Source of the DNA: Kutzneria buriramensis | GTDB taxonomy: Bacteria > Actinomycetota > Actinomycetes > Mycobacteriales > Pseudonocardiaceae | Direction: 5' to 3' | DNA length: 64,000 nucleotides | NCBI RefSeq assembly: GCF_003387475.1 | Contig: NZ_QUNO01000018.1 | Span: 124,001 to 188,000 of the forward strand | In this document: positions 18,485-26,260 of the stretch, one piece after another | Layout of the letters: each line of letters begins with the position of its first letter | Position numbering within the stretch: position 1 is the stretch's first letter | Notes under the pieces: generated by a model | Seen by the model: only the letters and a program-made list of their open reading frames with translations | Told to the model about the DNA's origin: nothing | The model's database searches: none | Program-made: the position numbers and the translations under genes

Positions 18485-19980
18485 TCATCTCGGGCGCGGG
18501 CCCGAACGGGCTGATGCTGGCGTGCGAGCTGGCGCTGGCCGGCGTGCGGCCGGTGGTGCTGGAGGCGCTGCCGGAGCCGAGCACCGCGCCCAAGGCCAAC
18601 GGCCTGGTCGGCGAGGTGGTCCGGCTCGTCGACCACCGCGGCCTGTACGAGGCGCTGGCCGGCAAGCCGGGGCCGCCGCTGGCCAACAGCGGGTTTTTCC
18701 CTTACGCGGGAATGTATCTGAACCTCGGGCTGCTCGACGAGAGCCCGCTCTACGTGCTGCCGGTGCCGCAGCGCAAGATCGTCCAGGTGCTGACCGAGCG
18801 GGCGTTCGAACTCGGCGTCGAGATCCGCTACGGCCACGAGCTCGTCGGCCTGAACCAGGACGACGACGGCGTCACCGCGTCGATCGCCGGCCCGGACGGG
18901 GCTTACGAGCTGCGCACCGGTTACCTCGTCGGCGCGGACGGTGCGCACAGCCCCGTGCGCAAGCTGTCCGGCATCGACTTCGTCGGCGTCACCTACGACC
19001 GGCGCACCCTGCGCATGGCGCACGCCGTGGTGCCGGCCGACTGGATCGACCCGGCCACGCAGGGGCTCAAGATCCCCGGCCACGGCGTCGCGTTCCCGTT
19101 CGTCGGCATCCGCACCGAGCAGGGCAGCTTCTCCTACGCGCCGCTGCCGGATCACCCGCCGACGATCGCCACCACCGAGTGGGACGAGCCGCCGGGCGAC
19201 GAACCGCTGACCATGGACGAGATGCGGGCCAGCGTGCGGCGGGTGCTCGGTGTGGAGGTGCCGCTGGGCGAGCCGAGCGGCGACGGCCCGCACCTGATGA
19301 ACAAGCTCAGCAAGGGAAACACCCGCATCGCCGCGAAGTTCCGCGACGGCAGGGTGTTCCTGCTCGGCGACGCCGCGCACATCTTCGCGCACGGCGGCGC
19401 GGGGTTGAACCTCGGCATGCAGGACGCCGCCAACCTCGGGTGGAAGCTCGCCGCCGAGATCAACGGCAGCGCGCCGGCGGGGCTGCTCGACACGTACGAG
19501 GCGGAGCGCCGCGCCGCCGCCGAACGCGTTGTCCTGTATGCGGGTGCGACCAACGCCCTGCTCTCGCCCGGCTCGGATGTGACGGCGCTGCGCACGGTGT
19601 TCGGCGAGCTGTTCAACGACGCCGCCACCGTGCGGAGGTTCGCTGAGCAGATTGCCGGTTCGGACGTCCGCTACGACATGGGTGTCGACGAACCGCATCC
19701 GCTCGTCGGCAAGTTCGTGCCGCCGCTGGAACTCGTGACGCCCGACGGTTCCCTCCGGCTCGCGGAACTCTCCCGTACTGCGCGCCCCTTGTTGCTGGAC
19801 TTCACCGGCGGCCTGTCGCGCTTCCAGGGAGCGGTCGACGTGATCACCGCCGACCCGATCGAGGGCGTGCCGGCCGCGGTGCTGGTCCGGCCGGACGGCT
19901 ACGTCGCCTGGGCGTCGTCCGCCGAGGGGGTAGAAGCGGCGTTCGAACGGTGGTTCGGCCTGGCCGCGAACCACGTCTGA
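18475..19980 (+). CDS. FAD-dependent aromatic hydroxylase-type monooxygenase
   Basis: ATG at 18475 is preceded by GGAGGGGGAGC and overlaps the TetR stop. The 501-aa protein is a class A flavin monooxygenase (PF01494 type). It has the dinucleotide motif GAGPNGLMLACELALAG at residues 7-23, the DG motif GADGAHSPVR near 153 and the FAD ribityl motif GRVFLLGDAAH near 292. A thioredoxin-like C-terminal part follows (LLLDFTGGLSRFQGAVDVI, RPDGYVAW), as in RdmE/MtmOIV-like and rifampicin-type monooxygenases. It probably hydroxylates or inactivates an aromatic compound. With the TetR regulator and the MFS pump it forms a likely detoxification set. Its 3' end overlaps the convergent methyltransferase by 82 bp. 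Confidence 0.9.
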   Translation: MDVIISGAGPNGLMLACELALAGVRPVVLEALPEPSTAPKANGLVGEVVRLVDHRGLYEALAGKPGPPLANSGFFPYAGMYLNLGLLDESPLYVLPVPQRKIVQVLTERAFELGVEIRYGHELVGLNQDDDGVTASIAGPDGAYELRTGYLVGADGAHSPVRKLSGIDFVGVTYDRRTLRMAHAVVPADWIDPATQGLKIPGHGVAFPFVGIRTEQGSFSYAPLPDHPPTIATTEWDEPPGDEPLTMDEMRASVRRVLGVEVPLGEPSGDGPHLMNKLSKGNTRIAAKFRDGRVFLLGDAAHIFAHGGAGLNLGMQDAANLGWKLAAEINGSAPAGLLDTYEAERRAAAERVVLYAGATNALLSPGSDVTALRTVFGELFNDAATVRRFAEQIAGSDVRYDMGVDEPHPLVGKFVPPLELVTPDGSLRLAELSRTARPLLLDFTGGLSRFQGAVDVITADPIEGVPAAVLVRPDGYVAWASSAEGVEAAFERWFGLAANHV

Positions 19981-20582
19981 TCCTCGGTCAGCCATCCGTC
20001 GAACCGTAGACCGACCTGTGCCAGCTCAAGGTCCGCTATGGACAGTCGCTGCGCGGTGAAGGCGTGCTCCCAGTGGCGGTCGGCCGAGTCGTAGTGCACG
20101 GTCGCGGACAGGAGATCGCCGTCCCGGACGATGTCCCGGACGGCGATCTCCACCGGCCCGGCCGGGCGCGGCACGGAGTCCACGGTGTCGAACCAGGCCG
20201 CCGGATGCCACTGGACCAGCACCCGTCCGGCGGCGTGATGTGCCGCCGTGGCAAGCAATGCCCGCCGAAGTTCGGCGTCCGGTGTGTTGACGAGGTGGCT
20301 CGCCAGCACCACCGTGTCGAAGCGGCGGTCGAGCCGCAGCGTCTCGATGTCGGCCCGGACGGTCTCGGCATTCCGGACATGGCCGAGCATTTCTCCGGAG
20401 TTGTCGACGGCGACGACCGGATGTCCCAGCGCCGCAATCGGTTCCGTGACGCGGCCGGCGCCCGCGCCGAGCTCCAGCACGCTGCCGCCGGCCGGTGTCG
20501 ACGCGTGGACCAGGGCCGCCTCGCCGAAGTCCGGCAGCAGCGCGTAGAGCTCGACGGGGCTGCCGTCCGCTGAGGTGTTCAC
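19899..20582 (-). CDS. Class I SAM-dependent methyltransferase
   Basis: I chose GTG at 20582, preceded by GTGGGGGAAAA (227 aa, starting VNTSADGSPVELYALLPDFG). An ATG at 20603 in the same frame is an alternative. Motif I is VLELGAGAGRV near residue 36 and motif II is VVAVDNSGEML. TVVLASHLVNTP follows, then a beta-sheet-rich C-terminus. The product transfers a methyl group to an unknown small molecule. It is convergent with the flavin monooxygenase and their ends overlap by 82 bp. The shared DNA codes for the last 27 residues of each. Confidence 0.82.
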   Translation of the reverse strand: MNTSADGSPVELYALLPDFGEAALVHASTPAGGSVLELGAGAGRVTEPIAALGHPVVAVDNSGEMLGHVRNAETVRADIETLRLDRRFDTVVLASHLVNTPDAELRRALLATAAHHAAGRVLVQWHPAAWFDTVDSVPRPAGPVEIAVRDIVRDGDLLSATVHYDSADRHWEHAFTAQRLSIADLELAQVGLRFDGWLTEDQTWFAARPNHRSNAASTPSADDAQAT

Positions 20583-20661
20583 TTTTCCCCCACTGTCGTG
20601 CATGTATGTGAACTTCAACTGTGGCGCGAAGTTGCGGCGCTGTCGACCCTTGACACCGTGA

Positions 20662-20677
20662 ACTGGTCTAGTCCACC
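20662..20677. promoter_or_regulatory. Candidate DasR-responsive element (dre)
   Basis: ACTGGTCTAGTCCACC lies 40 bp upstream of the chitinase ATG. It closely matches the dre pattern ACTGGTCTAGACCAGT that the GntR regulator DasR binds in front of chitin and N-acetylglucosamine genes in streptomycetes. A -35-like TTGACA is at 20650-20655. Chitinase control by DasR is well established in Streptomyces. Its use here is inferred from the site. Confidence 0.68.
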
Positions 20678-20717
20678 GTGGGCGCACCCTGCCGCGACAC
20701 CGAGGAAGTGACCCTGC

Positions 20718-21692
20718 ATGAAGCGACTCACCACGGCGCTGGCCGTGTCCGCGCTCGCCGCGCTGGCCTGCGCCGCGCCGGCCCAGGCCGCGCCGAACGC
20801 GTTCCCCGCCAAGTTCTTCGCGCCGTACGTGGACACCGGCCTGAGCAACACCACCCTGACCACGGTGGCCAGCAGCTACGGCACGAAGTACTTCACGCTG
20901 GCGTTCGTCGACGGCGCTGGCTGCAGGTGGTCGATGCCGAACTCGTCCGGCTGGCAGACGCAGGTGAGCAACCTGCGCAAGGCCGGCGGCGACGTGATCA
21001 TCTCGTTCGGCGGCTGGACCTCCGACAACGGCGGCACCGACCTCGGTGCGACCTGCTCCTCGCCGAGCGCGGCGGCCACCCAGATCGAGAACGTGGTGAC
21101 CACGTTCAACGCCACCCGCCTGGACTTCGACATCGAGGCGGCGGCGATCACCAACGCCACCGACGTCGACCGCACCACCAAGGCACTGGCGCTGGTCCGC
21201 ACGTGGGCCAGCGGCAAGGGGCGCAGCCTGTCGATCTCCTACACCATCCCGACCTTCCCGACCGGCCTGAGCTCCGACGGCGTCACGCTGCTCAAGACCG
21301 GCAAGAACAACAAGTTCACGCCGGATGTGGTCAACGTGATGTCCATGGACTACGGCACCTCCGGCACCGAGATGGGCAACGCGTCCAACTCGGCGGTGGA
21401 CGCCGCGGCCGGCCAGGTCGCGTCGGTGTTCGGCAAGACCAGCGCGCAGGCGTTCGCGATGATGGGCAACACGCCCATGATCGGTCAGAACGACAGCGCC
21501 GGCGAGATCTTCTCGCTCGCCGACGCGGCCAGCGTCGTGTCGCATGCCCAGTCGAAGGGCATCAAGATGGTGTCGTTCTGGTCGGAGGGCCGCGACAACG
21601 GCGGCTGCGCCGGCACGAAGACGGCCTCGTCGACGTGCAGCGGCATCAGTCAGGGCGCGGGCGCGTTCACGAAGGCGTTCCAGAAGTTCTGA
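20718..21692 (+). CDS. Secreted GH18 chitinase-like glycosidase
   Basis: This 324-aa protein has a classic Sec signal peptide (MKRLTTALAV...APAQA, cleavage near residue 24). The mature TIM barrel carries the GH18 signature DxDxE as LDFDIE, with Asp136, Asp138 and catalytic acid Glu140. FGGW near residue 97 and SFWSEGRD near residue 285 are further family marks. There is no carbohydrate-binding module, so the enzyme is minimal and probably acts on soluble chitin oligomers. The dre-like site upstream suggests induction by N-acetylglucosamine. The last 26 bp overlap the convergent dehydratase gene. Confidence 0.88.
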   Translation: MKRLTTALAVSALAALACAAPAQAAPNAFPAKFFAPYVDTGLSNTTLTTVASSYGTKYFTLAFVDGAGCRWSMPNSSGWQTQVSNLRKAGGDVIISFGGWTSDNGGTDLGATCSSPSAAATQIENVVTTFNATRLDFDIEAAAITNATDVDRTTKALALVRTWASGKGRSLSISYTIPTFPTGLSSDGVTLLKTGKNNKFTPDVVNVMSMDYGTSGTEMGNASNSAVDAAAGQVASVFGKTSAQAFAMMGNTPMIGQNDSAGEIFSLADAASVVSHAQSKGIKMVSFWSEGRDNGGCAGTKTASSTCSGISQGAGAFTKAFQKF

Positions 21693-22620
21693 GCACGTCC
21701 GCGGTGGCGATGTTGCCGCCGCAGACGACCAGTCCGAGCCGGGCGTCGGGTCCGATCCTGTCCAGCACGCGGCGTGCCGCGGGCAGCAGGCACCCGGCGG
21801 CCGGCTCGGCCCACACCTTCGCGTGGTCGGCCAGATCCAGAGTCCCTTGCATGGCATCGGAATCCGACACCAGCAGCACCTCTTCCACCACAGTGGACAC
21901 ATGGTCGTAGGTCAGCTGCGACACGGTCGGCGCGCAGAGCGTGGACACGGACGACGTCAGTGTGGTCGTCACGGGACCGCCGGCGGCGAGCGCGTCGGTC
22001 ATCGCTTGCGCGCCTTCGGTCTCCACGCCCCAGACCCGGATTCCCGGCCGCTGTGCATGCAGTGCGACGGCGACGCCGGAGATCAGGGCGCCACCGCCGA
22101 TGCTGACCAGGACGTCCGTCAACTCGCCGGCGTCCTGGCCGAATTCCAGCCCGACCGTCCCCTGTCCGGCCAGGACAACGGGATCGGCGAACGGGTGCAG
22201 CAGCGTGAGCCCGTCCAGCTGGAGTTGGTCCATCAACGCGAACGCGCTCGCCATGTCCTCGGTCAACCGGACGTCCGCGCCGGCCCTGCGCGCCGCCGCG
22301 GCGGCACGGGCCGGCGCGGACTTGGGCATTACGACCGTCGCGGCGACGCCGAGCGCCCCGGCCATCACGGCGACGCCGATCGCGTGGTTGCCGCCGCTGA
22401 CCGCCACCACGCCGGCGGCTCGCTCGGCGTCGGTCATCGCCAGCAGCTTCGACGCCGCGCCGCGCACCTTGAACGAGCCGCCGCGCTGGAGCAGCTCCAG
22501 CTTCGCCGTCACCGGCACGCCGAGCAGGGCGGACAGGCCCGGGCTGGGCACGGTCGGCGTCCGCAGCACGTGCCCGGCGATCCGCTCGGCCGCCGCCTCG
22601 ATGTCGGTGATGTCGACCAC
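21667..22620 (-). CDS. PLP-dependent threonine/serine dehydratase-like enzyme (fold type II)
   Basis: GTG at 22620 follows AAGGAG and gives 317 aa. Lys51 in GGSFKVRGA is the PLP Schiff-base residue. VSGGNHAIG near 73 binds the substrate carboxylate or PLP, and SIGGGALISG near 170 is the phosphate loop. The size fits catabolic threonine dehydratase, serine racemase or threo-hydroxyaspartate ammonia-lyase, without the regulatory ACT domain of IlvA. It is divergent from the thioredoxin-reductase-like gene. A GTTTCG-CGAAAC palindrome lies between them. The 3' end overlaps the chitinase by 26 bp. Confidence 0.88.
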   Translation of the reverse strand: MVDITDIEAAAERIAGHVLRTPTVPSPGLSALLGVPVTAKLELLQRGGSFKVRGAASKLLAMTDAERAAGVVAVSGGNHAIGVAVMAGALGVAATVVMPKSAPARAAAAARRAGADVRLTEDMASAFALMDQLQLDGLTLLHPFADPVVLAGQGTVGLEFGQDAGELTDVLVSIGGGALISGVAVALHAQRPGIRVWGVETEGAQAMTDALAAGGPVTTTLTSSVSTLCAPTVSQLTYDHVSTVVEEVLLVSDSDAMQGTLDLADHAKVWAEPAAGCLLPAARRVLDRIGPDARLGLVVCGGNIATADVLRTSGTPS

Positions 22621-22647
22621 TGCCGCTCCTTGTTGCCGAACCAGCAA

Positions 22648-22663
22648 GTTTCGTTGCCGAAAC
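22648..22663. promoter_or_regulatory. Palindrome in divergent promoter region
   Basis: GTTTCG-TTGC-CGAAAC sits in the 69-bp gap between the dehydratase and the FAD oxidoreductase. AGTTTCGYT recurs upstream of the double Lrp regulator (about 24510-24518), so this may be the binding site of that regulator. Evidence is limited to these two short matches. Confidence 0.4.
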
Positions 22664-22689
22664 TCGCCGGGCGTCCGCATCATCGCACC

Positions 22690-23577
22690 ATGAACGATAG
22701 CTACGACGTGATCGTGATCGGCGGCGGTGCCGCTGGGCTGAGCGGGGCGCTGACCTTGAGCAGGGCCCGTCGTTCGGTGCTGGTGATCGACGCCGGCCGG
22801 CCGCGCAACGCAGCGGCTTCGAATGCCCACAACTACCTCGGCCGCGAGGGTGTCAACCCGTTCGAGCTGCTCCGGATCGGCCGGGCCGAGGTCGAGGGCT
22901 ACGGCGGCGAGATCCGACGGGGCGAGGCCGTGAAGGCCTCTCGCACGGACGCCGGCTTCGCGGTGGAGCTGGCCGACGGATCCACAGTGGAGGGTCGGCG
23001 GCTGCTGGTCGCCACCGGGTTGACCGACGAGTTGCCGGACATCGCCGGGGTGGCGGAGCGGTGGGGCAAGGATGTGCTGCACTGCCCGTACTGCCACGGC
23101 TGGGAGGTGCGGGATCGCAACATCGGGGTCATCGGCGGCGGGCCACTGTCCGTGCACCAGGCGCTGACGTGGCGGCAGTGGAGCGCCGACATCACCTTCT
23201 ATCCCAACGACATCGTCGAACTCGATGAGGCGCAGCGCCGGCAGTTCGAGGCGCGGGGCATTCGTGTCGTCGAAGGGCCGGTGCGGAGCCTGGACGACCT
23301 GGACCACGAGGCGTTCGTGGTGGCGACGAAGATGATGTCCAACGCCGACGTGCTGGCGGGCCTTGGGCTTGTCGCCGAGGACCACCCGGCGGGGCGGTTC
23401 GTCCCAGCCGACGGCGAGGCGACGTCCGTGCCGGGCGTGTGGGTCGCCGGCAACGTGACGAACCTCGCCGAGCAGGTGATCGGCGCGGCGGCGGCCGGCG
23501 TGCGGGCCGCGGCGGCGATCAACTTCGACCTGATCACCGAGGAGACCGAGGCCGCGGTGGCGTCGCTGGGCGCTTGA
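22690..23577 (+). CDS. Thioredoxin reductase-like FAD/NAD(P)H oxidoreductase
   Basis: This 295-aa protein has the two-dinucleotide layout of the TrxB family. FAD binds at GGGAAGLSGALTLSRA (11-26), the redox-active CPYCHG has Cys132 and Cys135, and the NADPH motif is GVIGGGPLSVHQAL. VPGVWVAGNVTNLAEQVIGAAAAG near the end is the second FAD contact. The CxxC shows it can pass electrons to a disulfide. Similar actinomycete proteins without a thioredoxin partner are often dithiol oxidases or reductases of natural-product pathways. No thioredoxin gene lies beside it. It converges on the double Lrp regulator with a 44-bp overlap. Confidence 0.86.
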   Translation: MNDSYDVIVIGGGAAGLSGALTLSRARRSVLVIDAGRPRNAAASNAHNYLGREGVNPFELLRIGRAEVEGYGGEIRRGEAVKASRTDAGFAVELADGSTVEGRRLLVATGLTDELPDIAGVAERWGKDVLHCPYCHGWEVRDRNIGVIGGGPLSVHQALTWRQWSADITFYPNDIVELDEAQRRQFEARGIRVVEGPVRSLDDLDHEAFVVATKMMSNADVLAGLGLVAEDHPAGRFVPADGEATSVPGVWVAGNVTNLAEQVIGAAAAGVRAAAAINFDLITEETEAAVASLGA

Positions 23578-24502
23578 CGGCGCGGCCGACGAGCACCGTG
23601 TCCACCGAGTGCACGCCCAGTGCGCCGAGGTCGCGGGTGACCAGGTGATAGAGCTCGTCGAGGTCGCGCACCCAGACGGCGACCTGGAGGTTGGTCTGGC
23701 CGGTGGTGGCGACCGTGCCGTGCGAGGCGGGATGTTCGGCCATGGCGCGGCCTACCGAGTCCAAACGGGACGGTTCGACCTGGATCCAGAGGTTCGCGTC
23801 GACCACGAGGCCGGCGCGGCGGGGATCGAACAGCACCTGGGTGCGTAGCGCCCCGGTCCGGGCGAGTGCCGCGATTCGGCGGCGCACGGTCGATTCCGGC
23901 AGGCCAGTCCGCTCAGCCACGGATGCCGCCGAGGCGCGGCCGTCGTCGTCGAGCGCGGCCAGAACAGACAGGTCTGTGTCGTCCACTGTGGACGTACCGG
24001 TTGGAGCTGCTGTCAGGGCATGGCGTTCCTCATCGGTGAGCACGCCGAGCCGCCATTCGGGGGCCTCGCCGAACACGTGCAAGACGGTCTTCGCCTCGAC
24101 CGAGGTGACGGCCTTCGTTGCGGGCAAAAGATTGTGGAGCAGGCCGCTGCGGGTGCTGGCGTGTGTGAACATGACCGCGCTGATCTCGTCGCCGGCCGCC
24201 GTCAGGTCGATGAACGGCACGTCGTCGCGGGCCGCCAGCGCGGCAGCGATGGCGTCCACCTTGCCGCGCAACACCTTGATGCGGAGCAGCATCGCGCCTA
24301 GACCCGGCGGGCGCTCGCGGACCGTCGTCACGCGGATCGTGCCGTCGCCGAGCAGCGCCGACCACCGTCGCCGCACCGTCCGGATGTTGATGCCCAGTAC
24401 CTCGGAGGCCCGCTCGGCCGTCAGCCGGCCGTCGCACTGGAGTGCCTCGATCAGCTGCAGATCGCGCTCGTCGAGGACCTCAACCGCCATCTCAGACGTC
24501 AC
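23534..24502 (-). CDS. Double Lrp/AsnC family regulator
   Basis: This 322-aa protein contains two Lrp/AsnC units in tandem. The first is a helix-turn-helix (DERDLQLIEALQCDGRLTAERASEVLGI) followed by a RAM-like sensing domain to about residue 150. The second starts near 172 (DDTDLSVLAALDDDGRASAASVAERTGLPESTVRRRI) with its own RAM domain (LWIQVEPSRLDSVGRAMAEHP). The arrangement is a pseudo-dimer in one chain, a known minority form. It probably senses an amino acid and may control the dehydratase nearby. GTG at 24502 or ATG at 24490 could be the start. Confidence 0.87.
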   Translation of the reverse strand: MTSEMAVEVLDERDLQLIEALQCDGRLTAERASEVLGINIRTVRRRWSALLGDGTIRVTTVRERPPGLGAMLLRIKVLRGKVDAIAAALAARDDVPFIDLTAAGDEISAVMFTHASTRSGLLHNLLPATKAVTSVEAKTVLHVFGEAPEWRLGVLTDEERHALTAAPTGTSTVDDTDLSVLAALDDDGRASAASVAERTGLPESTVRRRIAALARTGALRTQVLFDPRRAGLVVDANLWIQVEPSRLDSVGRAMAEHPASHGTVATTGQTNLQVAVWVRDLDELYHLVTRDLGALGVHSVDTVLVGRAVKRPATPPRPRSPR

Positions 24503-24572
24503 AATAAGCAGTTTCGCTCACATTGGGCGTTCGTGACAGTCTGGATCCGCCAACTGGGTGGAGAGTTTGGGT

Positions 24573-25374
24573 ATGGAACTCATCGAGCGCATGACCTCCG
24601 CCGCCGAAGCCGTCGCCTCCTTCGTCGAGACGCAGCGGCCCCCGCTCGTGAAGCCGGACTCGTGGCCCGAGTTCGCCGCGATCTTCGACGCCGTCGACAA
24701 GCCGGCGTCCGCGCTGCTCGCCGAGCACCTGGAGCCGCTGCGACCGGGCGTGCGCTGGGCGGACGAGATGCGCGCCGAGATTCCCGCGGTGGGCGACGTG
24801 TGGGTCGTCGACACCATCGACGGTGCCGTGCAGTTCCTCCAGGGGCTGCCGCAGTGGTGCGTGAGTGTGACGCTCATGCGGGACCGCGAGCCCGTCGCCA
24901 CCGTGCTGCACTCGTCGGTGCTCGGCGAGACGTACAGCGCCTCACTCGGCGGCGGTGCCTTCCGCAACGGCGTGCGGATCACGCCGTCCACGAAGACCGA
25001 TCTGTCGGTTTGCCTGCTCGCCACCAACCAGCCCCCCCACCGTCGCCGACGATCAGTCAGCCGTTGCCGCCGCGGGCCGCTCCCTGTCCGCTGTGCTGCC
25101 GTCCGTTGGGGCGGTGCGCAGCTTCGGGCCGACGTCGTGGCAGATCGCCGACACCGCCGCCGGCCGGATCGACGCGTTCTGGGAGTTCGGCCGGGACGAC
25201 ACCAACCTGCTGCCCGGGGCGTTGATGGCCCGCGAGGCCGGGGCACTCGTCACCACCGTTACCGGCGAGCCGTGGACCGTGGGGGAGCGGTCGTTCCTGG
25301 CCGCGCCTCGCGGCGTGCACGGAAAGTTGTTGGGACTGCTCGATAGTTGCCGGACTGCCGGCGTGACCGGATGA
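24573..25374 (+). pseudogene. Inositol monophosphatase-family gene broken by a frameshift
   Basis: From ATG 24573 the frame encodes the N-terminal half of an IMPase-like protein (MELIERMTSAAEAV...DVWVVDTIDGAVQFLQGLPQW; DTIDG corresponds to the metal-binding DPIDGT). After CLLATNQPP the matching sequence continues in another frame (TVADDQSAVAAAGRSLSAVL...WEFGRDDTNLLPGALMAREAGALV, the family C-terminal GxxDxxxxPWDxAAG region). The switch falls in a run of seven C at 25032-25038. Six C would restore one frame of about 266 aa. Either the gene is recently broken, the run is misread, or it slips in vivo. DTNLLPGALMAREAG lacks the usual Trp-Asp, so the enzyme type is uncertain. It lies 6 bp before the lipase-like gene. 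Confidence 0.8.
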
Positions 25375-25380
25375 TGAAGT

Positions 25381-26145
25381 GTGCACTGGCGAGCGTTGAG
25401 TCCCCGGCGGCGGATGCTGTTTGCCCTGGTCGCGGCGGTGGTCGTGGCGCTCGGGGTCGTCGTCGCCGCGCGACTGTGGCCCGGTCCGGCGACCGCCGTC
25501 GCCCCCGATCGGCCCGGGACCGTGGTGCTCGTGCCGGGCTTCGGCGGTGACCGCAGTTCGCTGCAACCGCTGGCCGACCGTATCCATGCCGACGGGCGGA
25601 ACGCCGAGGTGCTGACCCTGCCCGGCGACGGCACCGGCGACCTGAACGAGCAGGTTTCCGTGCTGGACAAGGCCGTCGAAACCGCGCTGTCGGCCGGCAG
25701 CCCGTCCGTCGACATCGTCGGCTACTCAGCCGGCGGTGTCGTCGCCCGGCTGTGGGTCGCCAACGACGACGGCGCGCGGAAGGCCCGGCGGGTGATCACC
25801 CTCGGGTCGCCCCTGCACGGCACCCAGCTCGCCGCCGCCGGCGGGGCGCTTGCCCCCGGCTCGTGCCCCACCGCCTGCCAGCAACTCGTTCCCGGCAGTC
25901 CCGTGCTGGCCCCCGTCGCCGGCGCCGCCGGGCTGCCGTGGCTGTCGATCTGGACCCAGGACGACCAGACCGTCACTCCTGCGGACTCCGCCCGCCTCCC
26001 CGACGCCGTCAACCTCCCCCTGCAACAGGTCTGTCCCGGCGCCACCGTCTCCCACGCCCAACTCCCCACCGACCCCCGCGTCATCACCCTCGTGATCAAC
26101 GCCCTCCAGGCCCCCACCCTCACCACCCCCACCACCTGCCCCTGA
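25381..26145 (+). CDS. Membrane-anchored lipase-like alpha/beta hydrolase
   Basis: This 254-aa protein starts with GTG at 25381, 6 bp after the phosphatase-like gene. A basic start (WRALSPRRR) and a hydrophobic helix (about 12-30) form a signal anchor or uncleaved signal. The hydrolase core has VVLVPGFGGDRSSLQPL near residue 47 (oxyanion region) and the nucleophile elbow GYSAGGVVAR near residue 114. TLGSPLHGTQLAA follows, as in LipA/LipB-type triacylglycerol lipases. Asp in QDDQTVTP and His in VSHAQLP complete a likely triad. Two Cys pairs (CPTAC, VCPG) suggest disulfides outside the cell. Substrate unknown. Confidence 0.84.
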   Translation: MHWRALSPRRRMLFALVAAVVVALGVVVAARLWPGPATAVAPDRPGTVVLVPGFGGDRSSLQPLADRIHADGRNAEVLTLPGDGTGDLNEQVSVLDKAVETALSAGSPSVDIVGYSAGGVVARLWVANDDGARKARRVITLGSPLHGTQLAAAGGALAPGSCPTACQQLVPGSPVLAPVAGAAGLPWLSIWTQDDQTVTPADSARLPDAVNLPLQQVCPGATVSHAQLPTDPRVITLVINALQAPTLTTPTTCP

Positions 26146-26151
26146 ACCCCC

Positions 26152-26222
26152 GCGAGTCGCGCTCACAGACACACCGAAATGCGTTTTCGGGCAGGAAAGG
26201 TGTGTCGAACTCGACTAGCGGG
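26152..26222. repeat. Palindromic element, copy B (shortened)
   Basis: The first 27 nt equal the left arm of the element at 14560. The right arm (GGTGTGTC...CGACTAGC, 26199-26219) is shorter and diverged, so the hairpin is weaker than in copy A. Like copy A it lies between two gene 3' ends, the lipase-like gene and the ECF41 gene. Confidence 0.8.
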
Positions 26223-26260
26223 CGAGTAGGATGCGCTTGCCCAGCGGGGAGAAGCCGGCT

